DNA of 36,765 bases from CAZKYX01 sp964557125 (GTDB lineage: Bacteria > Patescibacteriota > Microgenomatia > Levybacterales > GWA1-39-11). The stretch covers positions 1 through 36,765 of the forward strand of contig CAZKYX010000011.1 of NCBI GenBank assembly GCA_964557125.1, in the 5' to 3' direction. How positions within the stretch are numbered: position 1 is the first letter of the stretch; each line of letters begins with the position of its first letter. The translations under genes were made by a program, and so were the position numbers. The notes under the pieces were generated by a model. That model saw only the letters and a list, made by a program, of their open reading frames with translations. It ran no database searches and was not told the DNA's origin. Below are positions 15,584-23,951 of the stretch, piece by piece.

Positions 15584-15793
15584 ATGTTCTCCTGCCAATG
15601 CGGATACATCCATCAAATACAGCCGGGGGAACGTTCACTCTCGGCTGTTCCTTGTCCAAAATGTGGACGGACAATCCGGAAAGGAGAGACTTGGATGATG
15701 CCGATCGGTGATATGAACCCTCTCGAAGCCGTGAAGTTTGCCGGTAGAGAAGAGCGGTATCTCAAAAAAAGAAAATTAAAAGATGGCTACTAG
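15584..15793 (+). CDS. Zinc-ribbon miniprotein
   Basis: A 69-residue protein with a clear ribbon C4-x-C6 ... C24-x2-C27 (FSCQCGYIHQI ... PCPKCGRTI), followed by a Met/Pro-rich turn and a basic helical tail ending in KKRKLKDGY. The N-terminal half is a compact zinc fold; the tail could bind nucleic acid. The final 11 nt overlap the next gene. With 15370-15582 it forms a pair of adjacent ribbons. Function unknown. Confidence 0.65.
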   Translation: MFSCQCGYIHQIQPGERSLSAVPCPKCGRTIRKGETWMMPIGDMNPLEAVKFAGREERYLKKRKLKDGY

Positions 15794-16244
15794 GAAAGTC
15801 TACATCGGAAGACGTCGCGAAGTAGAAGGATACGTGTGTATACCCTTCGATCGTAACGACCTCAAGAGCGTCCTGAACCTCCCTTTTAAGAACTGTGCCA
15901 TCGGAGAAGTGATCATTGAAAACGTATTGGAGTACATCCCGCCCGAGCAAATGACTGAGGCTATCAATGAATGGCGCCGGGTGATCGCACTCGGTGGGCG
16001 CTTTCTTATTCTCTATGCAGATGTGGTACGCGCAGCCTTCCTCTACCAACGGAAAGCCATCTCGTTCGATCAGCTCCAAGAAGCGATGCGTCCGGAGTAC
16101 CGGACTGCCCTCTGCTACGATAAGCTCGAATCTCTCCTGGTCCTCCGTTACCCGGAGATCCACGAAGAGTTCGGGTTCCCTTTCAATAAAAAGAAGAAAT
16201 TATGGAACATCGTTTTATCAGCTACGAAAGGTCGGTTAGGATAA
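15783..16244 (+). CDS. Degenerate class I SAM methyltransferase-like protein
   Basis: A 153-residue protein. Residues about 45-80 (VIIENVLEYIPPEQMTEAI then EWRRVIALGGRFLIL) match motifs of small Methyltransf_11-type enzymes: the 'hvlEHi' strand and helix and the 'RvLkpGG' turn. The glycine-rich SAM loop (GxGxG) that should open the fold is absent; the N-terminus starts at KVYIGRRREVEGYVCIPFDR, where only 'IG' remains. It may be a reduced or inactive enzyme, perhaps partnering the glycosyltransferase at 16420. It overlaps both neighbours (11 and 43 nt). Confidence 0.6.
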   Translation: MATRKVYIGRRREVEGYVCIPFDRNDLKSVLNLPFKNCAIGEVIIENVLEYIPPEQMTEAINEWRRVIALGGRFLILYADVVRAAFLYQRKAISFDQLQEAMRPEYRTALCYDKLESLLVLRYPEIHEEFGFPFNKKKKLWNIVLSATKGRLG

Positions 16245-16453
16245 AAGCAGTCAAAGATACCTATGGACGGAAGCGTGAATGGAAGAAGGCTCTCAAATTA
16301 TGCGATCAATTCTTCAAGGCTGGTAAGATTACGAATGAGGACTTTGAGGAGCTGGCCGAGCAGGGCTTTCTCGGATCAAACCTAAGCAGTCAAATCTATA
16401 CTCTAAAAAAACAACGTTTATGCAAGCTACTGGAACCACTGACGAAAAAGTAA
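16202..16453 (+). CDS. Small helical hypothetical protein
   Basis: An 83-residue basic, helical protein (REWKKALKLCDQFFKAGKI, TNEDFEELAEQGFLG). The helical layout 'KAGKITNEDFEELAEQG' resembles short-C-terminal or excisionase-style helices but no family is certain. It overlaps the methyltransferase-like gene by 43 nt and the glycosyltransferase by 34 nt, so it is embedded in the glycan-linked segment of the late operon. Possibly a bridging or regulatory subunit; function unknown. Confidence 0.5.
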   Translation: MEHRFISYERSVRIKAVKDTYGRKREWKKALKLCDQFFKAGKITNEDFEELAEQGFLGSNLSSQIYTLKKQRLCKLLEPLTKK

Positions 16454-17556
16454 AGGTGTTTATGATCCAGGCCAACGAGTTCGCCTCCGGGTACTACCGT
16501 ATGGAGATGGTGGCTGAATGGCTCAAGAAATACTCGACCAAGATCGAAGTCGATTTCTATAAGCGCGGCGACCCCGCTAAGAACCTCCTCTGGCGTATGG
16601 GGATGGCTGATGTGGTGATGTTTCAGCTTCAGGTGAATACCCTGATTGCTCAGATTATCCCAATCTGCAAAGCCAATGGCATCAAAGTGGTGATGGATAT
16701 GGATGATGATCTCCTCAATGTTCCTGAGTGGAATCCGGCGTACTTTATGATGGGCCGGAAGTTCCTCCCCTTTCATAAGGAGCCGACGACCGGCGCCCCG
16801 ATGAATGTTGATAAAAACAAAGAGCGCTTAGAGAACCTGAAGAAGATGCTCCGGGACGTGGATCTCGTGACACTTACCGGCAAGGGCCTCCGAAACGAAT
16901 ACTCGAAGTTCAACAAGGTAAAAGTAATCCCGAACGCCATTGACCCGACTCTCGTAAAGGAAAGTAAGCGCTCGGGTGGGCTGTTTGATAAGAAACTCCG
17001 TATTTTCTGGCAGGGTTCGCCGACTCACGCCGCCGACCTCCATTCGATCAAGAATGTGATCCAGACGATCACGAACAAGTATCCGCACGTGGAATGGGTA
17101 GTCTGGGGGAGCCAGTACGAAGACTTTGCCAAATGGATGGAGATCGAACCGGACAGGGTGGTTTCTATCCCAACTGTTCCGTTTAAGGACTACTACAAGA
17201 AGCTCGCCTCGCTCAAGATGGATATCGGCATTGCCCCACTCGCGGACCACGACTACAACAAGTGCAAGAGCAATATCAAGTGGATCGAGTACGCGATGTG
17301 CGGGATACCGGCAGTATGTTCGGATATCGTAACCTACTCAGATTCGGTCCAGCACGGCAAAACCGGCTTCCTGGCGCATACCTGGGAGGACTGGGTGATC
17401 TATCTGTCTGACCTTATTGAGCAGCCAGAACTCCGGGAATTGATCGCCGCGCAGGCAAAGGAACAAGTTTTGCAGGATTTTAACATCGAGCATACGATAA
17501 AGAGGTGGGAAGATGTCTTTCTAAGCCTCCACAAATCCAATCCGAACAAAATCTAG
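16420..17556 (+). CDS. GT4-family glycosyltransferase
   Basis: A 378-residue GT-B enzyme that should transfer a sugar from a nucleotide donor. Two Rossmann halves are evident: the N-terminal half has VVMFQLQVNTL and a KVVMDMDDDLLNVP segment, and the C-terminal half starts at KLRIFWQGSPTHAADL. The donor-site block near residues 283-315 (SNIKWIEYAMCGIPAVCSD ... GKTGFLA) carries the family's Glu and the 'G-P-V' turn. It ends with the usual C-terminal helix. It lies between capsid and fibre genes, unusual for a phage late operon, which suggests glycosylation of a virion component. TAG-CT-ATG follows. Confidence 0.85.
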   Translation: MQATGTTDEKVKVFMIQANEFASGYYRMEMVAEWLKKYSTKIEVDFYKRGDPAKNLLWRMGMADVVMFQLQVNTLIAQIIPICKANGIKVVMDMDDDLLNVPEWNPAYFMMGRKFLPFHKEPTTGAPMNVDKNKERLENLKKMLRDVDLVTLTGKGLRNEYSKFNKVKVIPNAIDPTLVKESKRSGGLFDKKLRIFWQGSPTHAADLHSIKNVIQTITNKYPHVEWVVWGSQYEDFAKWMEIEPDRVVSIPTVPFKDYYKKLASLKMDIGIAPLADHDYNKCKSNIKWIEYAMCGIPAVCSDIVTYSDSVQHGKTGFLAHTWEDWVIYLSDLIEQPELRELIAAQAKEQVLQDFNIEHTIKRWEDVFLSLHKSNPNKI

Positions 17557-17558
17557 CT

Positions 17559-20405
17559 ATGGGAGACGAGCCAAAGATGGTGATCAAAGTAGACAATAAA
17601 GAGCTGATGGAATACTTCGAGTCCTGGCTTGAGGATTTTACACGTGTTTCTGAGGCGATGCTTGAGAAGATCAATGTCGATCGCGGCGCTACTTTGAAGA
17701 TCCCTGAGAGTGATTTCCGCAAACTCCGGATGCTGACTGAGAGTATGGACGGATTGGCCAAGAAGAAGTTTGGCTTTGAGAACGCTCCTGACTTTGCACC
17801 TATGGTGGCTTCGATGAAGCGCCTAGAAGCGTGTATCGATAAAATCTACATTCCAGAAGAGATCGAAGTCAAGATTCCAAATATCGAGTTCCCAGCTATT
17901 CCGGCTCCGGTTATTGATTTCGCCCCTGTCCTGCAAGGCTTTCAGGATATGGAAAAGATGTTTCAGAAAGGTATCCCTGCCAGCATCACGAACTGGGGAG
18001 ATATGCCTCTTGTTTTTGATAAGGGTAGCGGTAGCGCTACTAGCGGTGGTGGCGATGCAACGGAAGCAACTCTTCAGTCTATCCTCTCGGCCTTGGCTGA
18101 TGTCGTAACGAATACGGCGGCTATCTCGATCGATGCCGATTCTGTCAATTTGAATACTGATACTCTGGAAACGCTGATTGCGGCCGGGAATGCTCACCTT
18201 GCGACTTTAGTGGGGACTGTGGCGCTTTTGACTACGATCGATGCTGATACATCCCTCCTGGCTGCTGCGACCCAAGTTGAGGATTCAGCCTATACCGTGG
18301 CGCAAAGACTGATGATGACTGGTGGTGTTCGGCGTGATGCCGATACGAGTCCGGTTACAACGGATGGAGATGTTCATCCGATGGTCTTCGATGAACTTGG
18401 GTACCTCAAAGTGTCTACTCATCCAGCTTCAACGTCTTCGTATACTGATACCATCACAGTAAACGGTGATACTGTTGCTCTCGATGTTTCGCGTTACTCA
18501 AACTTGACCATCCACTGTACTGGCACGTTTTCAACGGTGAACGTAACCTTTGAAGGATCTATCAATGGTGGGACAACCTGGTTTACCGTTCAGGGCGTCC
18601 GAACCAGTACCAATACTGTTGAAACGACGACAGGGAACCTCTCAGCAGCACCGGCGTATGCGTGGGAGTTTTCAGTGAATGCGCTTACCAATTTCCGCGT
18701 CCGAGCGACGGCTTTTACATCTGGAACACAGACTTGGGTATTCTCTCCTGGAACATACGCAACTGAGCCAATCCCTGCCCTCCAAACTCACGCTGTAACT
18801 GGATCAGGAAACTTCGCCGTTACAATGGCTGCCAACGCCACTACTACCCCGGCCAAGGCTCGTGATGGCGTGGCGGGTGCTACCGATACTGGCATTCCGA
18901 ACTTCTTTATCCGGAGCGATGCCCCGACGGCTGTAACTCCGGCTGCTGGCGACTGGGAAGTTCCACAGATCAGCGCCAATGGTGAACAGTGGGTTCGTCT
19001 TGCTGGTGAACTAGCTGATGATGCCGCCTTTACACCAGGGACGACTCGTGTTGTACCTATTGGTTTTCTTTACGATGATACCGCTACTGACTCCGTAGAC
19101 GAAGGGGATGCTGGTGCCGCGCGTATGAGCGCGAACCGCAACCAGTACATTCAGATCCGTGATGGAGCCGGGAACGAGCGCGGTCTAGCTATCGATGCAG
19201 GCGGCGCCCTCACTGCCAATCTTTCGGCTACTGATAATGCTGTTCTCGATGCTATCGCCGCTTCTCTTGCTGGCACCCTGACTGTTACCGGTGGTGGCGG
19301 TGGTACCGAATATACTGAAGATGCTGCTGCTGCTGCTAACCCAGTCGGTAATGCTTTGATGTTGGTCCGGGAAGACGGCCGCGCTGGATCACTTACTACG
19401 ACTGATGGTGACAATGTTGCTCTCCGCGGAAACAACAAGGGTGAGGCTTATGTGAAAGATACTGATGCGGCTGCTCTTCTCGCCACTATTGATGGCGATA
19501 CAGGAGCAATGGCAACCGATCTCGCCGCTATTGAAATCCTCCTGACGACCATTGAGGCAAACCAGCTTGCTGATAGCCACAATGTCACGGTCGATAATGC
19601 TTCGATCGCGGTCACGGGGACATTCTGGCAAGCTACTCAACCGATATCGGGAACCATTACGGCCGAACTTTCAGCTATCGATAATGCGGTCCTCGATACT
19701 ATCGATGCTGTTTTGGATACGATCAAGACCGATACGGCGGCCATAGTGACGGCTGTTCAGACACTCGACAATGCAATCGCTGGAAACGAAATGCAGGTGG
19801 ATGTTCTTACGATGCCGACTATTACAGTCAACGCTCACGCCGTCACGAACGCCGGTACTTTTGCGGTGCAGGTAGATGGTAACGCCCTTACCGCGCTTCA
19901 GCTCATTGATGATGTGATCTTTGCTGACGATGCTGCCTTTACTCTCGGAACGTCAAAGGGAGCTGTTATGGCTGGTATCGCGGTTGAAACCGATGGTACT
20001 GATCCAACATCTGTCTCGGCTGAAGGAGACGCAGCGGCCCTCCGTACTGACCGTAACCGCCGACTCTTGACGAATGATATGCACCCGAACTCCTTTGTGT
20101 TGTTCGAGGATCATACTACTGCTCAGACCAATAACCAGCTCAAAGCGGCTCCGGGTGCTGGTCTTTCGATCTATATCACCGACGTCATTATCTCGAACGG
20201 CGCGACGGCCGGAAGCCTCAAGCTCGTTGAGGATGAAGGTGGTACTCCGGTACAAATCGGTGGGACGGTCTACCTCGCGATCACTGGTGGTGCCGTAATG
20301 AACTTCAAGACTCCAAAGCGCCTCACGGCCAATAAAAGCCTCGGCTTTACCAGTGCGACGGTAACTACTCACTCTATTGAAATCCACGGATACATTGCTC
20401 CGTAA
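17559..20405 (+). CDS. Fibre-like structural protein, 948 aa
   Basis: Residues about 1-145 are helical (DNKELMEYFESWLEDF ...). The rest is Thr/Ala/Asp/Gly/Val-rich with few Cys, typical of fibrous or surface-exposed virion proteins. Internal repeats are visible: DDAAFT.GT near residues 485 and 789, both followed by a 'DP/TDSV.EGDA.A.R..RNR' block, several 'DNAVLD.I' helices, and two 'HAVT..G.FAV' strands. A beta-sandwich segment lies around 290-400. I chose ATG 17559 (TAG-CT-ATG junction) over an in-frame start inside the glycosyltransferase. Likely a tail fibre or decoration protein, and a candidate glycosylation target. Confidence 0.65.
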   Translation: MGDEPKMVIKVDNKELMEYFESWLEDFTRVSEAMLEKINVDRGATLKIPESDFRKLRMLTESMDGLAKKKFGFENAPDFAPMVASMKRLEACIDKIYIPEEIEVKIPNIEFPAIPAPVIDFAPVLQGFQDMEKMFQKGIPASITNWGDMPLVFDKGSGSATSGGGDATEATLQSILSALADVVTNTAAISIDADSVNLNTDTLETLIAAGNAHLATLVGTVALLTTIDADTSLLAAATQVEDSAYTVAQRLMMTGGVRRDADTSPVTTDGDVHPMVFDELGYLKVSTHPASTSSYTDTITVNGDTVALDVSRYSNLTIHCTGTFSTVNVTFEGSINGGTTWFTVQGVRTSTNTVETTTGNLSAAPAYAWEFSVNALTNFRVRATAFTSGTQTWVFSPGTYATEPIPALQTHAVTGSGNFAVTMAANATTTPAKARDGVAGATDTGIPNFFIRSDAPTAVTPAAGDWEVPQISANGEQWVRLAGELADDAAFTPGTTRVVPIGFLYDDTATDSVDEGDAGAARMSANRNQYIQIRDGAGNERGLAIDAGGALTANLSATDNAVLDAIAASLAGTLTVTGGGGGTEYTEDAAAAANPVGNALMLVREDGRAGSLTTTDGDNVALRGNNKGEAYVKDTDAAALLATIDGDTGAMATDLAAIEILLTTIEANQLADSHNVTVDNASIAVTGTFWQATQPISGTITAELSAIDNAVLDTIDAVLDTIKTDTAAIVTAVQTLDNAIAGNEMQVDVLTMPTITVNAHAVTNAGTFAVQVDGNALTALQLIDDVIFADDAAFTLGTSKGAVMAGIAVETDGTDPTSVSAEGDAAALRTDRNRRLLTNDMHPNSFVLFEDHTTAQTNNQLKAAPGAGLSIYITDVIISNGATAGSLKLVEDEGGTPVQIGGTVYLAITGGAVMNFKTPKRLTANKSLGFTSATVTTHSIEIHGYIAP

Positions 20406-20407
20406 TT

Positions 20408-20515
20408 ATGAAGATATTAAAAAAAATACTTTCCATATTCACTTTCCGATGTTGGTGCGGAGAGAGATATTCCGAATACGGATGGGGTAAATATTTCTGC
20501 CGTTTTCATAGGTAA
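20408..20515 (+). CDS. 35-aa Cys-rich basic miniprotein
   Basis: A 35-codon frame starting 2 nt after the fibre stop and ending 3 nt before the next ATG, so it exactly fills the gap. It has a basic amphipathic N-terminus (MKILKKILSIFTFR), then C-W-C-G and a later F-C-R-F-H, which could form a single small CxC...CxxH metal site. The fit between neighbours and the composition support a real gene. No family recognised. Confidence 0.45.
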   Translation: MKILKKILSIFTFRCWCGERYSEYGWGKYFCRFHR

Positions 20516-20518
20516 CTT

Positions 20519-21196
20519 ATGAGTGTTTCAATAATCCAATCCCAAGTCTACGATTCTGGGTCGGGTGGATATACTAATGTCCATACTTTTCCCGATGTTG
20601 ATGTTTCTGGGGCTGATACTGTACACATTGCCGCTGGATTCAACAGAAACCCAGCAACAGAAGTCAGTGGTTGGACTTCCGATGGGAACGCTATGACGAC
20701 CATCAAGGATGAAATAAACGCCAATGTGTGTGCTGTTCAGACAAGGCAATACCTCATCAATAATGCCAATGTTACCACCGTTGCTAACACTCCAAGCTAC
20801 AAATTGCTTGCTGGAATTACTCTCGGACTCGCGGGTGTTGACCAAACCACTCCAATCACCGGGACACCAGTCTCCTCTCAGGGGTATGGAGCATCAGCCA
20901 CCCAAGCCTATACCGGAACATCAGGAAACCTTCTCCTTGTTTTCTTGGGACTAAAAGACGACAAAACCATTACGGCTTCAAGCTGTACTGAACAAACATC
21001 TGTCACGGGAGCGGATGGAAATATGGGAACTGGATGGTGTGGGTATGTGACGGCGACTGGTTCTTCCCAGACCATCGGTGGAACCTGGACCGGAGATACG
21101 AACTGGACGATGACGATATTTGAAGTGAAAGCCGCTTCCGGTGGCGGCGGGCCTGTGGCGCCACCGCTCCGTATGCTTATGGGAATGGGAACATAA
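20519..21196 (+). CDS. Beta-sandwich tail/surface protein
   Basis: A 225-residue, Ser/Thr/Gly-rich protein. The pattern matches a beta-sandwich repeat domain common in bacterial surface and phage tail proteins: a 'VTIAxG' strand (DTVHIAAGF), 'GNAMTTI', a 'LAGVDQTTPITG' segment after a hydrophobic strand, 'SGNLLLVFLGLK', and a final 'NWTMTIFEVKAA'. The last 20 residues (GGGGPVAPPLRMLMGMGT) are a Gly/Pro/Met-rich tail. The N-terminus (SIIQSQVYDSGSG) could attach it to the particle. Probably a fibre or decoration subunit next to the long fibre protein at 17559. Confidence 0.55.
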   Translation: MSVSIIQSQVYDSGSGGYTNVHTFPDVDVSGADTVHIAAGFNRNPATEVSGWTSDGNAMTTIKDEINANVCAVQTRQYLINNANVTTVANTPSYKLLAGITLGLAGVDQTTPITGTPVSSQGYGASATQAYTGTSGNLLLVFLGLKDDKTITASSCTEQTSVTGADGNMGTGWCGYVTATGSSQTIGGTWTGDTNWTMTIFEVKAASGGGGPVAPPLRMLMGMGT

Positions 21197-21197
21197 T

Positions 21198-21225
21198 TTG
21201 CCGATTTTGGCCGTCAGACTAAAAT
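21198..21225 (+). promoter_or_regulatory. Putative promoter, near-leaderless
   Basis: TTGCCG (21198-21203), a 16-bp spacer and TAAAAT (21220-21225). The -10 ends only 8 nt before the ATG of the adaptor gene at 21234, so transcription would start at or next to the start codon and give a leaderless or almost leaderless mRNA. No ribosome site is present. The match is moderate. Confidence 0.35.
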
Positions 21226-21233
21226 AGAGATAT

Positions 21234-21869
21234 ATGCTGCTATACGAATCCACAACCAAAACCGCCCAAAACCTCGTCGATGAAGCTGAAATCCTCCTCA
21301 AAGATACCTCAAATGCTATCTGGTCCGAGGCCGAGCTTCTTCAGGCGTTGAAGCAGGTGATCCGAAAATTGTACCCGGATATCTTTACGCCGGTTACGGA
21401 CACGTCTCTTTCCACTTCAGGGACGACTTTTGACTATACCCTCCCCTCTACACTGGATCTCATTTTGGCAGTGGAAGTGAGGGATGGATCGGATACGACC
21501 GATGCCTTTGGTGGTGTTCGTTTCCATACCGAATGGAACGGTACCAATAATATCCTTCGTCTTTTCAATCTGTACGGTGCCGCTTTGACCATCAAGCTCC
21601 GCGGCGGGAAGCGCCTGAGTGTTCCGACGGCACTTTCCTCCACTCTCGATATGTCGGTTGATACCGAAGATCTCGTGCTGACCGGTATGAAGATCGAGGC
21701 GATGGAGATGGTTTTGCTCGATAAAGGAAAACTCAATCAGTTTGCGGCCAGGGAGCAGGGCGTTACCGAGACTGACGTTCAGAATATGATCGCCAAATTG
21801 GAACGCGACTACCGCAAGCGGAAAGATGAAGTAGCTACAATGCTCATCGCCCAGGTAACGCGTATCTAA
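21234..21869 (+). CDS. Head-tail adaptor (gp11/gp4-like)
   Basis: A 211-residue protein. The N-terminal helix pair (NLVDEAEILLKDTSNAIW, SEAELLQALKQVIRKLYPDIF) followed by a short beta domain (FDYTLPSTLDLILAVEVRD ... NILRLFNLYG) and C-terminal helices is the layout of the ring adaptors that sit below the portal in short-tailed phages (T7 gp11, P22 gp4). It precedes a beta-propeller protein, as in T7 gp11-gp12. It should connect portal and tail nozzle. The stop and the next start are separated by 1 nt. Confidence 0.65.
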   Translation: MLLYESTTKTAQNLVDEAEILLKDTSNAIWSEAELLQALKQVIRKLYPDIFTPVTDTSLSTSGTTFDYTLPSTLDLILAVEVRDGSDTTDAFGGVRFHTEWNGTNNILRLFNLYGAALTIKLRGGKRLSVPTALSSTLDMSVDTEDLVLTGMKIEAMEMVLLDKGKLNQFAAREQGVTETDVQNMIAKLERDYRKRKDEVATMLIAQVTRI

Positions 21870-21870
21870 T

Positions 21871-23691
21871 ATGCCAGCAACAGGAACCCACCACATCCAG
21901 ATTGCCGATAGCGACGGCGCTCACGGCTTCATTACCAAGCAGTATTCAGCTCGCCAGAAGCCGGATACTCTCTTTGGCTCGCGCTTTTCTACCGGCGATA
22001 TCTCCTATTCCACGATGAACCGGTGGCAGCGCTTCGCCCAGTCTACCTGGATCGGCGGCGCTTTTCAGAAATACCTCGAATCCATTTCCAAGTTTTTCCG
22101 CTCGATCAATATCGACGTCCTGACCAATGGAGAGTTTAAGCTTGCTAAGGCTCTTTCTAGCTCTCCAAAGTACAATGGATCAAGTGCTATCCGGCGCGGC
22201 GTGGTGTTCAATGGCGCTACCTACTTTGCTTCCGGGCAGTATGTCTACTACACCACCGACAATTATTTCTACGTCCAAGTTTCCAAAGCTTTCGGCGATG
22301 GAATCACGGTCTACGATCTTGAGATCTATGATGGTAAACTCTATGCCGCGACCGGAGCCAATGGCCTCTGGGAACACGACACGAGCGATCACACGACCTG
22401 GACCGAGAAAGAGGACTCAGCCGCTACGGTGCCTTGCTTCTACCTGATGCCCTGGGGAGATAACCTTCACCTCACCTACAACAACATCATCCGGTATATG
22501 AACAATGCCGGAGCCTTTACGACCGTCAAAGACTTCGGAGATACGCAGTATTACCTCGGAAAACCAAAGCCGTACGGCGGCCGGATCTACTATCCTATCA
22601 ACGTGGGTGCGAGCGACGGACGTGGGGAAGTATGGTACTACAATGGCACTACACTCGATATCGTTTTCAGCTCGAATGATTCTGTCGGAAACCGGATGGA
22701 AGTCTATGATTCCCTCCTCATCTTCGTCGTGTATGGCCTGACCAAAGTGAGCATCAAGCAGCACAACGGAACGACCACTGTTACCCTCAAGAGCTTCGAT
22801 ATTCAGGCCGGGACCACTCTGTATGGTATGGGCCTCGCCTATGGCACTGGGGCGCTTTATGGGGCCGGATCGGACAAGTATCTCGATCCAGTAGATTTCG
22901 CCGTCTGGGACAACAACCTGGTGATCGCTATGCAGCGTACAGCTACCCAGAATACCCTCCTCCTGTACGATACCTTCGGCTGGACTGAGTATTTGACCCT
23001 TCCTACCGGCGGGAACTACTATGCTTCCCTCTGGCTTGAGGCCCGGAACCTCTTTATCGGAGGCTCTGATGGCGATATTTACCAGGTAGAATCTACCTTT
23101 AATTCCGTAGGCTACCTCCAAGGATCACTCTGGGATGCTGACCTTCAGGATATCAACAAGCTCTTTGCTGAGATCGTTCTGAAGCACGAGCCGATTGCCG
23201 CCGGCGATAGTATCGAAGTCTGGTACCGACAGGATTCCAGCCAGAACTTCGTCTACCTCGATACGGCTGATACGACCGGTGCTACCCAGTCGAACTTCAC
23301 CTTCCCGAGCGGTGCCAACTCAGTGATCTCTACCGCTTTCGAGTATAAGCTCATTCTCCATAGCGCAAACGGATCGACTAGCCCGGTCGTGAAAGACGTC
23401 GTGATCCGCTATATCCTCGCTCCGGAGAACTCCAAGCGCGTCTTTGAATACACCATTGAATGCACCAAGAAGATGAAGCTCCTCGATGGATCGTTTGAAA
23501 CCCGGACCCCGGCTGAGATCGTAGAAGACCTCTGGGCGCTCAAGGTGAATGGAGAACTCCTCACCCTGACAGACGAGAATGCTGAAACCCATACCGTCGT
23601 CTTCTCTGATACCACCCCGGAAGTCGTCACCCCATTTGCAGGCGATGTAACAATGGAGAAATATGTCTATATAAGGCTGTTTGAGCTATGA
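21871..23691 (+). CDS. Beta-propeller tail nozzle-like protein
   Basis: A 606-residue protein. After an N-terminal 100 residues, successive blade-like repeats appear between about 105 and 415, each with a 'G-x-[LI]-[YF]-x-[AG]' strand and a hydrophobic/aromatic end: GATYFASGQYVYY, DGKLYAATGANGLWE, GGRIYYPINVG, DSLLIFVVYGLTKV, DNNLVIAMQRTA, ARNLFIGGSDGDIYQV. The C-terminal part is beta-rich (SIEVWYRQD, FEYKLILHS). T7 gp12 and P22 gp10 nozzles contain such propellers, and the gene follows the adaptor, so a tail nozzle or hub is the best call. Confidence 0.6.
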   Translation: MPATGTHHIQIADSDGAHGFITKQYSARQKPDTLFGSRFSTGDISYSTMNRWQRFAQSTWIGGAFQKYLESISKFFRSINIDVLTNGEFKLAKALSSSPKYNGSSAIRRGVVFNGATYFASGQYVYYTTDNYFYVQVSKAFGDGITVYDLEIYDGKLYAATGANGLWEHDTSDHTTWTEKEDSAATVPCFYLMPWGDNLHLTYNNIIRYMNNAGAFTTVKDFGDTQYYLGKPKPYGGRIYYPINVGASDGRGEVWYYNGTTLDIVFSSNDSVGNRMEVYDSLLIFVVYGLTKVSIKQHNGTTTVTLKSFDIQAGTTLYGMGLAYGTGALYGAGSDKYLDPVDFAVWDNNLVIAMQRTATQNTLLLYDTFGWTEYLTLPTGGNYYASLWLEARNLFIGGSDGDIYQVESTFNSVGYLQGSLWDADLQDINKLFAEIVLKHEPIAAGDSIEVWYRQDSSQNFVYLDTADTTGATQSNFTFPSGANSVISTAFEYKLILHSANGSTSPVVKDVVIRYILAPENSKRVFEYTIECTKKMKLLDGSFETRTPAEIVEDLWALKVNGELLTLTDENAETHTVVFSDTTPEVVTPFAGDVTMEKYVYIRLFEL

Positions 23692-23951
23692 CCCTAGCCA
23701 CTGTCAGACGTGTTTTTGAGAAGTCAGGCGCCGAGTTTGTGATCAATGAGAAGGTGCCAGACGAGCTGCTTTCGCTCGATACCCAGGACCTTTTCATACT
23801 CCCTCGGTACAGGATGATTTTTGACGCTTTTCAAAGGCTCTCTTACACTGAAATCAATGGTTATTCGCTCCGTGGCTACCAGATTTTTCAGCCGCGCGAC
23901 CTCTCTGAATTAAAGGAATTACTCACTCGATATGGCATTTCCAACAAGTAA
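23688..23951 (+). CDS. Small hypothetical tail-region protein
   Basis: An 87-residue protein of unknown function with an amphipathic N-terminal segment (ATVRRVFEKSGAEFVI) and a mixed body (YRMIFDAFQRLSYTEINGY). It overlaps the nozzle stop by 4 nt (ATGA) and the collar gene by 20 nt, so it is translated with both. A small tail assembly or attachment component is plausible from position only. Confidence 0.6.
   Translation: MTLATVRRVFEKSGAEFVINEKVPDELLSLDTQDLFILPRYRMIFDAFQRLSYTEINGYSLRGYQIFQPRDLSELKELLTRYGISNK

Noticed and set aside
17505..17558. Earlier in-frame start of the fibre-like gene inside the glycosyltransferase gene.
   Set aside because: ATG 17559 sits in a TAG-CT-ATG junction like many others here, and the extra residues are frame shadow.
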